Notes under the pieces: generated by a model
Databases searched by the model: none
What the model saw: only the letters and a program-made list of their open reading frames with translations
What the model was told of the DNA's origin: nothing
From: Chitinophaga deserti
GTDB taxonomy: Bacteria; Bacteroidota; Bacteroidia; Chitinophagales; Chitinophagaceae
Length of the DNA: 64,000 bases
Assembly (NCBI RefSeq): GCF_003149455.1
Contig: NZ_QFFK01000017.1
Coordinates: 1 to 64,000 of the forward strand
Direction of reading: 5' to 3'
Made by a program: the position numbers and the translations under genes
Shown: positions 25,872 through 35,085 of the stretch, piece by piece
Position numbering within the stretch: position 1 is the first letter of the stretch
Layout: every line of letters begins with the position of its first letter

Positions 25872-28800
25872 TCAGTAAAGTGGGGTGTTAAGAGTACTGA
25901 TATCAGTAGACGCGCTGCCCTTCCGCGAGGCCTCCAGGTAAATCCGGTATTGCACAGGCTGGTCCGGAATAGTGAGGTTGAGAGATGCACCTTCCCCGAT
26001 CTGCTGCAGGCGCAATGGATTCCCATAAATGTCTGTATGAACAAGATACCATTCAAACCGCAGCTGGTCCTTGCCGGGATCGGCAAACCGCCACCCGTTC
26101 CCTGTACTTACAAGAGCGTTATACGTGAGCTGGCTGCCAGGCATGGTAGTGCGGGAGGGACGGAGGATTTTTACTTTCGGTAATGGCGCCCGCACCGGCG
26201 TCTTGCTCCATAATGAAGTTAGCCTGTACCAGTCCGGTTTATAACGCCCGCTATGGTCAGTAAGCCCGTCGAAGGTAACAAAGTCGCGGGTTTCGAGGTC
26301 CTGCCAGTTAGTGGGGAATGCCGGTACCGGTGGCAGCGTAGCGAAATCCGCAATGGGCATTCTGCTGATGAAGCAGGGAAAGCTTCCGGAAAGCAGGGCA
26401 GCCAGGCCGCTGGTATCGCCGGTTACTTCCATGCCGAAAGCATCTATGGCCGGAAGCTGCGCCCGCAGCCATGGAAGTCCTGGTGCCATGCCCGGGTTGA
26501 AAACCACATCCGTCGTTAATGGCCTCGAAGGATCGGCAGCTTTAATGGCTGCTCCAAGACTTTCCAGCCACTGCAGGTAACGTTGCTGCTGGTACAGCAA
26601 TGCCGGCTTAAAATGATGATCGGCCAGTTGTTGCCAGGCATTATTCCCCAGGTGCCATGCTGTGATAACGGTATCTCCACGTCGCCTCGCAATGGTATGC
26701 AGGATGTTTTCCCTCATCTGCGCAAGCGCTGTACTATCCCTGTCCATGTCCGTAACATCCGGTAACCAGAATCCATAATGCACGCGCATGCCATGGTTAC
26801 CGGCCTCTGTCAGCACATTCCTGTCGTAAACGCCCGGTCCGTACCTGCGGATGGTGTTCACCCCCAGCTGCTTCATCTGTTGCAGGTCGTGAGCGGTTTC
26901 CCGGCGCGTGAGCGTATACCGGTTCCTGAACCAGTCTTCTGCTTTCTGGTAACGTAGCCCCCGGATGCTGTCTGGCAGTTTGTGTCCGGGCGGCAAGGAG
27001 GGGGAATGTATAACTGGACGTGCGATGGCGGCAGTTACAGTAGCAGCTGGCCCCTGCAGCCGTGGGTAACTGTTCATTGCCGCCAGGAGTTGTTTAGGCT
27101 CCCGGATTGCCCAGTCAATATACTGTGAAGTATCGCCTTCCGGAATATTAGCATCATGACCATTATGGAAAAACACCTCGGCATGTATTTCAGGGAAGCG
27201 GATGCTGATGGTACGGAATGCATCGCTGAACCAGCGAGCCTGCTCTCCTGCATCATTGGCAGAACCCATTTCCGCAATCATTACTGGCAGGCCGGAGCGG
27301 AAGAGCGGCAGGCTATGGAATGGCGTATACAATGATTCGAAGGAATACCATGCTTTGCCACCATGCCCGGGGCCATAGTTAAGGATAGTAACACCCATCC
27401 AGTCCACGAATTCCCTGCCGGGGAAATATGCTTCAGCATTGGCGGCCTTCCATGGGTTCCATACCCAAATGGCGTTCATAGCACCACGGCGAAGGAAAAG
27501 CGCATGCACGTACTGCCAGGCAGCCCTGAATGCTTCAGGGGTATTGCCACCGGTCTTAGACCAGGGATAAGCCGGATTGTCCGGCTCATGCGCAAACCGC
27601 AGGAATAAAGGGCGGTTCAATGCCTTTACCTGATCGGCAAACCGCTCCAGGTAACTGTCGAATATGCCGGTGGGGATCAGGGACATTACTTTTTGCTCAT
27701 GCGCCAGCCCGTCTATGCTATGCCCGAAGCGGGAAGTCCAGGGTTCCCAGGTGATCATGGGAATGGAGCCGCTGTTATAAACGGCCGCCAGTGAATCCGG
27801 GAGGAGGTGCTCAGGGCCGTTGCCCCAGGGAATATACAGCGATGTTATCTGCATGCGGGGCATGCCCTTACCTGATGGATTGTACACGCCGGTATAAAAG
27901 AGTTCCTGCCTGGGAGCCTGTTGAATACCGGAAACCTGCTGCCGCCCTGTTGTAAAGTGCCAGCTCAGCGCAATCACGGTCAATAGCAACGGGAGCCCGA
28001 GTTTCCGGATGCCCGAATAGAGGTGCATATGACGGAATAACCAGAATTGTTTTTTAAGCAGCAACGGTAATATCAGCATCGTTTTCACCCAGCCGTAACG
28101 CGCGGGTATTTTCCTCGGTTGCAGACTGGCGATGATATTGAATATCATGATGAGGCAGTTAATGCCTGCAATGCCCGCCATAAAAAGGGAATAGGGGTTC
28201 CAGTCGGCATGCAGCCCATAAGCAATAGCAGAGAGGGATGCTACCAGTATAGCAATATTAGGAAGGTTCAGCCGCCAGTCGTCTGGCCCTGAGTCGTCTT
28301 TCGGAGTAGGGAGGTAGGGCACTTTTTTCCGGGCAATGGTATAGGCAAAGCCAAGCAGGTAGATCCACCATGTGCCGATAAACAGCAGGCCGCCCACTAC
28401 ATGAAAGCCGCGTTCCGTTTCTTCCATCACCCATCGTTGCACATAATGTCGGATAAGCACGATAGAGGCGATGGCAGGGATGGCGAGCAGTGAAAACTCC
28501 ACCAAATCTGCCCGGAAAGGAATATGCCCTGTCACCAATGATAGAATCGGCACGAGGAAGTTGATGAGCAGAACGAGGCCGGAAAGGTAATGCAGCGGAA
28601 TAGTGCCATAATGCAGCTTTTGCAGCCAGGTAAACTGCCGGAAGAGTTTTGGGTAAGATGTAACCAGCAACTCAAAGGTGCCCCGCGCCCATTTCAGCTG
28701 CTGGGCATAATATGCGGAAAGGGTATTGGGTACCAGTCCGCGGGTAAGCACGGCAGGCACGTACCGGGATTTCCAGCCTTTGGCGTGCAGGTGCATTGCG

Positions 28801-29591
28801 GTGTGCATGTCTTCCGCCAGCCCGCTTGCGTGCCCTCCGATGGAATCAAGGGCCGCCCTGCGGAAGGTGCAGTTGGCGCCGATGGCCAGCACTGTGCCGT
28901 AGCTGTTCATGGTGCACATAATAGGGCCGTAGAACTGGAACGTTTGCTGTGCAGCGCCTTTGGCAATGAGGCTGTCTCCCAGGTTGCTGTATGCCTGTAC
29001 AATCTGTACGAAGCCAATCCCCGGATCATTGAAGTGATGCACCACTGCATCCAGGAATTCCGGTGAAGGTACATGGTCGGGGTCCAGAATCACACATAGC
29101 TCACCTGTAGCATATTGAAGGGCATTATTAATATTGCCTGCCTTAGCATCCTTTTTGTTTGTACGGGTCACATGCCGCACGCCGAGTCGGGCGCAAACTT
29201 CCCTGAGATACGGATCATCCGCTTCGTCGCACAGCCAGGCAGTATGCGGGTAGTTCATGGCCCTGATGGCAGTAAGCGTTTCCACGATCATTTCATACGG
29301 CTCACCGGGGAAGTAGGTGGTAAGTACATCTACCGTGAAGGGATGGTCAGGCGGAGGACCTGGCGGGATGCGGATGGCGGCGTAATGATACCATTCATGC
29401 AGGATAGCCAGACAGTTAAATGTAATGCCTCCCATCAAAACCCAATAGAATGGTGCATAACCGATCTGCGTGCGCCGGAACAGCACAAAAAGTAGCAGTC
29501 CTATGCTGGCAGTACCCAGCAGGATCATGAGTCTGAGCGTAAACAGTTCCCGCCGTGATGGGGGTGTAACCGGTTCCAGTTGTTCCTTCAT
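25872..29591 (-). CDS. GT2 glycan synthase fused to a GH26-like hydrolase and a dead GH-A-like barrel
   Basis: A 1,239-residue membrane protein with three modules. (1) Residues 1-545: BcsA-like processive GT2, two N-terminal helices, then D122, the D170-P-D172 motif, E260-D261 and Q297-Q-L-K300-W301 (a QxxRW variant), then about seven further helices. (2) Residues 560-840: a GH26-like barrel with acid/base candidate E669 (RFAHEPDNPAYPW) and nucleophile candidate E774 (VMIAEMGS). (3) Residues 873-1130: a GH-A-like barrel with both catalytic glutamates replaced (GNN at 982-984, ISRM at 1075-1078), then an Ig-like tail ending NTPLY. It should polymerise and export a beta-glycan and trim it in the periplasm, like cellulose synthase with BcsZ but in one chain. 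The polymer is unknown (mixed-linkage glucan, mannan or beta-glucan are options). The start overlaps the upstream gene by ATGA. No PilZ domain was seen. Confidence 0.85.
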   Translation of the reverse strand: MKEQLEPVTPPSRRELFTLRLMILLGTASIGLLLFVLFRRTQIGYAPFYWVLMGGITFNCLAILHEWYHYAAIRIPPGPPPDHPFTVDVLTTYFPGEPYEMIVETLTAIRAMNYPHTAWLCDEADDPYLREVCARLGVRHVTRTNKKDAKAGNINNALQYATGELCVILDPDHVPSPEFLDAVVHHFNDPGIGFVQIVQAYSNLGDSLIAKGAAQQTFQFYGPIMCTMNSYGTVLAIGANCTFRRAALDSIGGHASGLAEDMHTAMHLHAKGWKSRYVPAVLTRGLVPNTLSAYYAQQLKWARGTFELLVTSYPKLFRQFTWLQKLHYGTIPLHYLSGLVLLINFLVPILSLVTGHIPFRADLVEFSLLAIPAIASIVLIRHYVQRWVMEETERGFHVVGGLLFIGTWWIYLLGFAYTIARKKVPYLPTPKDDSGPDDWRLNLPNIAILVASLSAIAYGLHADWNPYSLFMAGIAGINCLIMIFNIIASLQPRKIPARYGWVKTMLILPLLLKKQFWLFRHMHLYSGIRKLGLPLLLTVIALSWHFTTGRQQVSGIQQAPRQELFYTGVYNPSGKGMPRMQITSLYIPWGNGPEHLLPDSLAAVYNSGSIPMITWEPWTSRFGHSIDGLAHEQKVMSLIPTGIFDSYLERFADQVKALNRPLFLRFAHEPDNPAYPWSKTGGNTPEAFRAAWQYVHALFLRRGAMNAIWVWNPWKAANAEAYFPGREFVDWMGVTILNYGPGHGGKAWYSFESLYTPFHSLPLFRSGLPVMIAEMGSANDAGEQARWFSDAFRTISIRFPEIHAEVFFHNGHDANIPEGDTSQYIDWAIREPKQLLAAMNSYPRLQGPAATVTAAIARPVIHSPSLPPGHKLPDSIRGLRYQKAEDWFRNRYTLTRRETAHDLQQMKQLGVNTIRRYGPGVYDRNVLTEAGNHGMRVHYGFWLPDVTDMDRDSTALAQMRENILHTIARRRGDTVITAWHLGNNAWQQLADHHFKPALLYQQQRYLQWLESLGAAIKAADPSRPLTTDVVFNPGMAPGLPWLRAQLPAIDAFGMEVTGDTSGLAALLSGSFPCFISRMPIADFATLPPVPAFPTNWQDLETRDFVTFDGLTDHSGRYKPDWYRLTSLWSKTPVRAPLPKVKILRPSRTTMPGSQLTYNALVSTGNGWRFADPGKDQLRFEWYLVHTDIYGNPLRLQQIGEGASLNLTIPDQPVQYRIYLEASRKGSASTDISTLNTPLY

Positions 29592-30925
29592 GGGGCGATT
29601 ACATAAAACGGTGTATTGGTGGATGCGAAATTACCATATGCATCAAATGCGGTTACGAATATACGATAAGGTCCCTCGCGCGATGGTGCCCGGAAGCGTG
29701 CTGTGGTGCCCTCATGGGAAATCAGCAGGCTGTCCAGAACTGGTGGCTTCTGCGGGTTCACGTCGTAACGGAAACGGATGAACCAGTCTTCCGGCACAAC
29801 TTCCCATTCAAACCTGAGGGAGTCGCTGCCGGGGCTTTCCAGCAGCAGTTCCGCAGAATGGATGGTGCCCGGACTCAGCAAAATATTATCTCTGGCTCCT
29901 TTACCTTCCAGCAGCATGTATTGGAATGCGGGCGCCTGATGTGAGGCCCGCTGTCCTGTCCAGATATATTGCAAGGCATGTGCGGAGGCGGAAGCTTCGC
30001 CGTTTTGAGCAAACAGGCTGAACCAGGTATGTGTCACTTCCTGCTTCTGTCCCCAGAAGAAAACACAGGCCCCCAGGAAGCGGGGATCGTTAACGGGCAT
30101 ATAGTCCGTATAACGCTGAAGATATTGTTCTGCTTTCTTATTACTGGTGCTTTCAACGGGCGCGCCCCATGCAGTAGTTTCGGTTTCCCATGGCCCGTTG
30201 ATGCCCCATTCGGTGATCAGGAACGGCCCGTTCCAGAACCAGGAGAATTTCCGGAGGTCGCTGCGCAGATTCTTCAATTCCCCGAATATATTCAGGGATA
30301 TGAGATCCAGCTGCGGCACTTTCCAGCGGAGGTTGTAAATATTGCGCCGGTTGAAATTAATGAGAGTGGTGGTAACGGGATGATCGGGGTCGCGGGCATG
30401 GATCATGTCCAGCAGGCGGTTATACGCTTTGTAGAACGGACGGAAGCGGGGCCTGTAGGGAAAATCCACTTCATTGCCCAGGCACCACATCAGCAGGGCC
30501 GGATGATTTTTGTATCGTTCCACCAGTTGTTCATAAGCCATGCAAAGGGCGGATACGGCGATGGTATCCCGGTAAAAATCGAGCGACTCGCTGGCCGGGA
30601 TGGATAGCCCGGCGATGACGGCGATGCCTGCTGCCTGTGCTTCATCCAGCAATGCCCCGAGCTGCAAGGTATCCCAAGTGCGGATGGTATTGCCTCCGGC
30701 TTCACTCAGTTCCTTCAACTGTCCGTTTCCTGCCGCACCTTTGATGGTGAATGGTTGGCCATCCCTGAAAATGGTGTAACGGCCTTCGGACTGGCCGATA
30801 TAGACCTTACGCGGAGCAGAAGGTGAGGGAGCCTGCCGGCAGGAGGCCATGGCACAGCAAAACAATGCCAGGGCAATAAGAACCGGGTACGCAGGTGTTT
30901 GGCGTGTTTGTAGGTGTAGTAACAT
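29588..30925 (-). CDS. Clan GH-A glycosidase-like lipoprotein with C-terminal Ig-like domain
   Basis: A 445-residue lipoprotein (signal ending in AMASC, C29). Residues 45-330 form a (beta/alpha)8 barrel resembling GH2 C-terminal, GH5 or GH72 domains: FTIKGAAGNGQLKELSEAGG near the start, acid/base E152 (CLGNEVDFPY) and nucleophile E239 (FLITEWGING). Residues 365-445 are an Ig-like domain (LRFEW, then YRIFVTAFDAYGN, then NTPFY) that closely matches the C-terminus of the downstream synthase (LRFEW, YRIYLEAS, NTPLY). The stop overlaps the synthase start by 4 nt, so the two are translationally coupled. It may be a transglycosylase or hydrolase remodelling the nascent polymer; this is inferred from position and residues only. 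Confidence 0.85.
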   Translation of the reverse strand: MLLHLQTRQTPAYPVLIALALFCCAMASCRQAPSPSAPRKVYIGQSEGRYTIFRDGQPFTIKGAAGNGQLKELSEAGGNTIRTWDTLQLGALLDEAQAAGIAVIAGLSIPASESLDFYRDTIAVSALCMAYEQLVERYKNHPALLMWCLGNEVDFPYRPRFRPFYKAYNRLLDMIHARDPDHPVTTTLINFNRRNIYNLRWKVPQLDLISLNIFGELKNLRSDLRKFSWFWNGPFLITEWGINGPWETETTAWGAPVESTSNKKAEQYLQRYTDYMPVNDPRFLGACVFFWGQKQEVTHTWFSLFAQNGEASASAHALQYIWTGQRASHQAPAFQYMLLEGKGARDNILLSPGTIHSAELLLESPGSDSLRFEWEVVPEDWFIRFRYDVNPQKPPVLDSLLISHEGTTARFRAPSREGPYRIFVTAFDAYGNFASTNTPFYVIAP

Positions 30926-31305
30926 GGAGGTCGCCTCGAATGGTATAAATATAACGGAAACTTTTTAAAAGCTCCACGGAGGATAGCATCCGTATGTTAT
31001 GGCATCCGGGAAACCTATTTCACCACTATCTTACAGGGATACATCTTTCGGATGTAAAACACCCCATAAAATATTTATGTCCACAATCGTCTGGTTACCA
31101 GGAGATGGCCCGGGCAGATTTTAGCCAGCTTCTTTCCAGCAATTCATTAGAGAACTTTCCAGCATAACTGCATCCAGCAAACAGTTGCATTGTACTGCCA
31201 GTGCGCAGTATGGTAACTGGTCATATTTATTGTAAAACATATCCTTATGCCGGCGGAGATATCTTCCAACAACCCTTCCCGGAGAGATATTCCCATTGCT
31301 TTCGT
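30926..31305. other. Non-coding region upstream of the glycan-synthase operon
   Basis: No ORF is supported. The part next to 30925 should hold the operon promoter; the minus strand has TATATTTA there (one mismatch to TAnnTTTG) but no clear -33 element. A small hairpin TACATC/GATGTA lies at 31040-31056. Nothing else was recognised. Confidence 0.4.
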
Positions 31306-31704
31306 TTAAGCCTGCCGCTTTTGTTGCCGGGCTCCCAGCACCATCATTATTCCTAAAGGGAAGAAAAGGTAGAAGCCTGTTTCCATCTCGAACAGGCAGC
31401 CGGTGGCAGCTATAATGAGCAGGAACCAGCCAAACACGGCGGGAACTGTTTGTCTCTGCCTGTTTGTAAAATGATACAGGAACAGCCCGATGAACAGCAT
31501 AAGCATCCCGGCCAGCTCAAACCACAGGAAAAGCAACCGCTCAGCAGATACTGGGGCGGTGTTCACCAGCCCTTCCTGCCACATAGCCACGGCTAAATGG
31601 TGGTTGATCGAGAATCCGTAGATCAGGTGAACGATGGAGGTGAATATGATGACCGGAGCTACGATCTTCTGTGATAGCGTGATACTGGCCTTGGAGGAGG
31701 ACAT
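31306..31704 (-). CDS. Small four-helix membrane protein of unknown function
   Basis: A 132-residue protein with four predicted membrane helices: KIVAPVIIFTSIVHLIYGF, LFLWFELAGMLMLFIGLFL, VFGWFLLIIAATGCLFEM and GFYLFFPLGIMMVLGA, and a basic C-terminus. The organisation resembles the DUF6463-type small membrane proteins, but I am not certain. I start at the ATG at 31704; the ORF extends to 31743 with 13 more residues. It is divergent from the DUF481 protein gene (74-nt gap). No catalytic motif is visible. Confidence 0.65.
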   Translation of the reverse strand: MSSSKASITLSQKIVAPVIIFTSIVHLIYGFSINHHLAVAMWQEGLVNTAPVSAERLLFLWFELAGMLMLFIGLFLYHFTNRQRQTVPAVFGWFLLIIAATGCLFEMETGFYLFFPLGIMMVLGARQQKRQA

Positions 31705-31778
31705 GGGTGTTAGGTTTTGGCAAAGATAAGCTGAACTGTCCATAAGCGTCCGGCACGTAAATTGCGGCCCGCAGGGGC

Positions 31779-32513
31779 ATGAAAATGTTCGGATTGATAA
31801 TTATGGGGATGATACCGGCCTTACATGCCGGTGCGCAGTTTTCAGATTCAGTGCATTATTACGTCAAATATGCTTCCACCGGTTCCGTGAATCGCACGCA
31901 GGACGGATCGTCGTATTTGCTGAATAATTACCTGTCTTTTAAAGTCAGTAAGCAAAAGATGGTGCTGAATGCCGATGCTGGATATATATACGGGAAGCAG
32001 AACAGTGCCCTCACCAACAGTGATTTCTCTGCTTCCCTGAACTTCAATCTCTACCAGGGCGATAACAGGCGCTTCTACTATTGGGGCCTCACCAGCTATC
32101 TCAAAAGCGTATCGCTGAAAGTGAACGACCAGTTCCAGGGCGGACTGGGCGCTGCATACAACATTGTCAGCCAGCCGGGGGCCCTGCTGAACCTCAGCAA
32201 CGGCATCCTCTACGAAAAGAATGATCTCCTCCTGAAAGATACCATTCCCGATGTATACCACACTTTCCGGAACTCCTTCCGGATGTATTACAAGTTTACG
32301 ATCAGTAAGATTATTGTGCTGGAAGGGGCACACTATTACCAGCAATCGCTCCGGTACCTGGACGATCATATTCTTAAAAGCACCAATTCCCTTTCCATCA
32401 AACTACGCTCCTGGCTGGCTATAACGGCGGCATTGAACTATAATAAGATCAACCGCACCGAGCGGGAGAACCTGTTTATGAATTATGGTCTTACGATGGA
32501 GAAGTATTTTTAA
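31779..32513 (+). CDS. DUF481-type outer-membrane beta-barrel protein
   Basis: A 244-residue exported protein. A signal peptide ends near HAGAQ (residue 20). The rest consists of alternating-residue amphipathic strands (for example YYWGLTSYLKSVSLKVNDQFQGGLGAAYNI) and a final strand ending in F, as expected for a small outer-membrane barrel. Length and pattern fit DUF481, a family including salt-induced outer-membrane proteins without firm function. It converges on the exonuclease III gene with a 6-nt gap. Confidence 0.7.
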   Translation: MKMFGLIIMGMIPALHAGAQFSDSVHYYVKYASTGSVNRTQDGSSYLLNNYLSFKVSKQKMVLNADAGYIYGKQNSALTNSDFSASLNFNLYQGDNRRFYYWGLTSYLKSVSLKVNDQFQGGLGAAYNIVSQPGALLNLSNGILYEKNDLLLKDTIPDVYHTFRNSFRMYYKFTISKIIVLEGAHYYQQSLRYLDDHILKSTNSLSIKLRSWLAITAALNYNKINRTERENLFMNYGLTMEKYF

Positions 32514-32519
32514 CCCCTG

Positions 32520-33290
32520 TTATTTCAGTTCAATCCATACAGGGGCATGATCGCTGGACTTTTCCCATCCCCGCACGAATTTATCCACCCCGGCGGAGGT
32601 AAGCCGCTTATCTGTAGCGGGGTTTAGCAGGAAGTGGTCGATACGCAGGCCGGCATTCCGCCCGAAAGCATCCCGGAAATAGTCCCAGAAGGTATAGATG
32701 GTTTCGTCGGGGTATAGTTTACGGAGTGCGTCCGTCCAGCCCTGAGAAAGCAGCTTTTCAAACGCCGCACGTGTTTCCGGGAGGAAGAGCGCATCGTTCA
32801 CCCAGCGCTCGGGTTTATATACATCACGGCCGGTGGGTATCACGTTATAATCTCCCGCCAGTACAACAGGCTTCCCTGAAGCAAACAGTTCTGCGGCATG
32901 CAGGGTAAATCGCTCAAACCACTTCAGTTTATAATCGAACTTGGGGCCGGGTGCCGGGTTGCCATTGGGGAGGTATAAACAGCCGAGGGTTATGCCTTCC
33001 ACTTCTGCTTCGATATAACGGCTGTGCAGGTCTTCCGGATCACCGGGCAGCACGCGCGTCACCTCTTTGGGCATACCATGTCGGGAGAGGATAGCTACGC
33101 CGTTCCAGCTTTTTTGTCCGTGCCAGATAGCATGATAACCCGCATCCTGAATAGCCTGCAGGGGGAACTTTTCTCCAGGAGCTTTCAGCTCCTGGAGGCA
33201 AACCAGATCGGGGGCGCTTTCTTTCAGCCATTGCAGCAATACGGGCAACCGGCCATTTACGCCGTTCACATTATAAGTGGCTATTTTCAT
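32520..33290 (-). CDS. xth: Exodeoxyribonuclease III
   Basis: A 256-residue AP endonuclease of the ExoIII/Ape1 family and usual length. Motifs are N7 (ATYNVNGVNGR), E34 (CLQELKAP), the catalytic GDYNVIP, and the C-terminal LRIDHFLLN and SSDHAPVW with the active-site Asp-His pair. It cleaves DNA at abasic sites and removes 3' blocking groups in base-excision repair, using magnesium. It is a housekeeping gene, monocistronic or loosely linked to the downstream DUF481 region. Confidence 0.95.
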   Translation of the reverse strand: MKIATYNVNGVNGRLPVLLQWLKESAPDLVCLQELKAPGEKFPLQAIQDAGYHAIWHGQKSWNGVAILSRHGMPKEVTRVLPGDPEDLHSRYIEAEVEGITLGCLYLPNGNPAPGPKFDYKLKWFERFTLHAAELFASGKPVVLAGDYNVIPTGRDVYKPERWVNDALFLPETRAAFEKLLSQGWTDALRKLYPDETIYTFWDYFRDAFGRNAGLRIDHFLLNPATDKRLTSAGVDKFVRGWEKSSDHAPVWIELK

Positions 33291-33311
33291 CGTTCGAAGA
33301 TAAGACTTTCG

Positions 33312-34448
33312 TTATTTACTGCCCGGTACCGCCTGCGGGGCAGTTTTGGGCCCATCTACCACCAGCTGCCCGTTCTTCAGCACCTTCATCCGGTCTATAA
33401 ACACTACACGCTGATCGCCGGTAGCCGTGGTTCTGGCATGATACACACAGAGCATTTCCTTCCCGTCGGGCGAGTAAGTAATGCTGTTATGCCCGGTGCC
33501 TGTTACTACGCCGCCCTGCTCCACGTTCTTCTGCAGTACCGGGTTATTGGATGCCTTTGTAAAGGGGCCGAGTGGACTTTTAGATGTTGCATATCCCACA
33601 GCGTAATTTTTACCGCCGAAGTAATTGGCGGAGTACATCATGTAGTAAGTATCGCCTTTGCGGAAGGCTACGGAGCCTTCGGTCCATCTGCGGTTTACTT
33701 CCTTGCTGGTAACGGAGCGGCTTTCCCATTCCGCCTGTTTATCGTTCATTTTAACGGGTGGACGTAACTGCAGTACGGGTTCGCCTATTACACCGTTGAA
33801 GTCGGGTTTTAGCTCCACACCGTACACCCAGCTTTCTTCAATCACATCAAACCAGCCCTTTTCCTTTGCCCATGCCGATACCTCGCTTTCCACGGGGTGT
33901 TTATAGCAGCAGCGGGAGTAGTAGAGGTACAGCTTACCGTTTTTATCGAATAGTACATTGGCATCAATAATAGGGTAGCCGGGGTCGAATACGGGGCGGG
34001 TAAGGAGATCTGTAAACGGACCGGTAGGCTTATCTGCCACAGCCACGCCGATGCGAAAGTTCTCCACTTCTTTCGTGGGGTTTACTTTCCACTGGGCGCT
34101 GTAGAACATGTAATACTTACCGTTATAGGCATATACTTCGGGTGCCCAGTAGGCACCGCCCCATGCGGCGGTAGAGTCGCTCCAGCCGTTGGGGTTGCTG
34201 GCAAAATATACCTGTCCTTCGTTTTTCCAATGTACGAGGTCAGTGGAGGAGTAGGCGGCAAAGCCGTTTCTGGCGCCGCCGGTTCCGTACATGTAGTATT
34301 TATCGCCTTTCACATGGAGCACATACGGATCGCCAAACTCCACGGGGAGCGGGTTCTGGTAGGTGCGTGATTGAGCGGATATTTCGGTAGAAGACAGGGT
34401 GGCCGTGAGCAGGAGGCCTCCTATTGAAGCAATGAGCATCCGTTTCAT
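33312..34448 (-). CDS. Secreted glycoside hydrolase, family 43-like
   Basis: A 378-residue five-bladed beta-propeller enzyme with a signal peptide ending near ISAQS. The GH43 triad can be placed: D40 as general base (FGDPYVL), D162 (IIDANVLFD) as pKa modulator and E257 (WTEGSVAF) as general acid. GH43 enzymes are inverting arabinofuranosidases, xylosidases or galactanases; the specificity is not readable. It is probably periplasmic. It lies 21 nt before the exonuclease gene on the same strand, and is not part of either SusC/D operon. Confidence 0.92.
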   Translation of the reverse strand: MKRMLIASIGGLLLTATLSSTEISAQSRTYQNPLPVEFGDPYVLHVKGDKYYMYGTGGARNGFAAYSSTDLVHWKNEGQVYFASNPNGWSDSTAAWGGAYWAPEVYAYNGKYYMFYSAQWKVNPTKEVENFRIGVAVADKPTGPFTDLLTRPVFDPGYPIIDANVLFDKNGKLYLYYSRCCYKHPVESEVSAWAKEKGWFDVIEESWVYGVELKPDFNGVIGEPVLQLRPPVKMNDKQAEWESRSVTSKEVNRRWTEGSVAFRKGDTYYMMYSANYFGGKNYAVGYATSKSPLGPFTKASNNPVLQKNVEQGGVVTGTGHNSITYSPDGKEMLCVYHARTTATGDQRVVFIDRMKVLKNGQLVVDGPKTAPQAVPGSK

Positions 34449-34492
34449 GTAATGAATAGTATTAGCGTGGAATGATGGATCAAATATAATAG

Positions 34493-34975
34493 CTAGAAGA
34501 GAAAATTGATAATATAAACAATAATGAGGAAGGCTAATATCAACAGTAATAGCTGTCCTGTTTTCTTTGTTTTCAACTGAAAAGCAATTAAAAAGGCGAA
34601 AGCTGCTGCAAACAGGGATGTGAAAACCGTGCCCCTCACGAAAAACTGTACCTTTTCGACTCCGGTAGCGTCTGCCAGCGTAAATACTCTTACCGCCTGG
34701 AATATAGCTTCTGCCAGTAGAAAGCTAACCGTAGACCAAAGCATTAGTTGCCATATGGATGTACCGGGTAAAAGTTTCAGTACGGAACGCTGGAAAAGTA
34801 TGAAGATGGCTACTATACAAGCAATAAAGGCCAGACCATGTATATTCATCGGAGTAGAAGGGATATGCGTAGGTATATCCCATGGAGCAAAGAAGAATAT
34901 CCACCATTTGATAAGCAGGGTGGCAAAAAGGATAAATGTATACCGGACGATAAGAGATTTCACAGGTTGTTCCAT
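34493..34975 (-). CDS. Four-helix membrane protein of unknown function
   Basis: A 160-residue protein with four hydrophobic helices: FILFATLLIKWWIFFFAPW, MNIHGLAFIACIVAIFILF, SIWQLMLWSTVSFLLAEAIF plus FFVRGTVFTSLFAAAFAFLIAF, and a last helix LLLLILAFLIIVYIINFLF. No charged or catalytic motif identifies a family. It is transcribed away from the Gfo/Idh/MocA gene (110-nt divergent gap) and lies 44 nt before the GH43 gene on the same strand. Confidence 0.6.
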   Translation of the reverse strand: MEQPVKSLIVRYTFILFATLLIKWWIFFFAPWDIPTHIPSTPMNIHGLAFIACIVAIFILFQRSVLKLLPGTSIWQLMLWSTVSFLLAEAIFQAVRVFTLADATGVEKVQFFVRGTVFTSLFAAAFAFLIAFQLKTKKTGQLLLLILAFLIIVYIINFLF

Positions 34976-35085
34976 AATAAGGGAAAAATAAGATAATACC
35001 CGCGTACTTTATAACCATTATGGATGGTGCTTGCACATCCCCCGAATTCACCGTATCTTATCAAGACCTAAAAGCCCGACATTCC

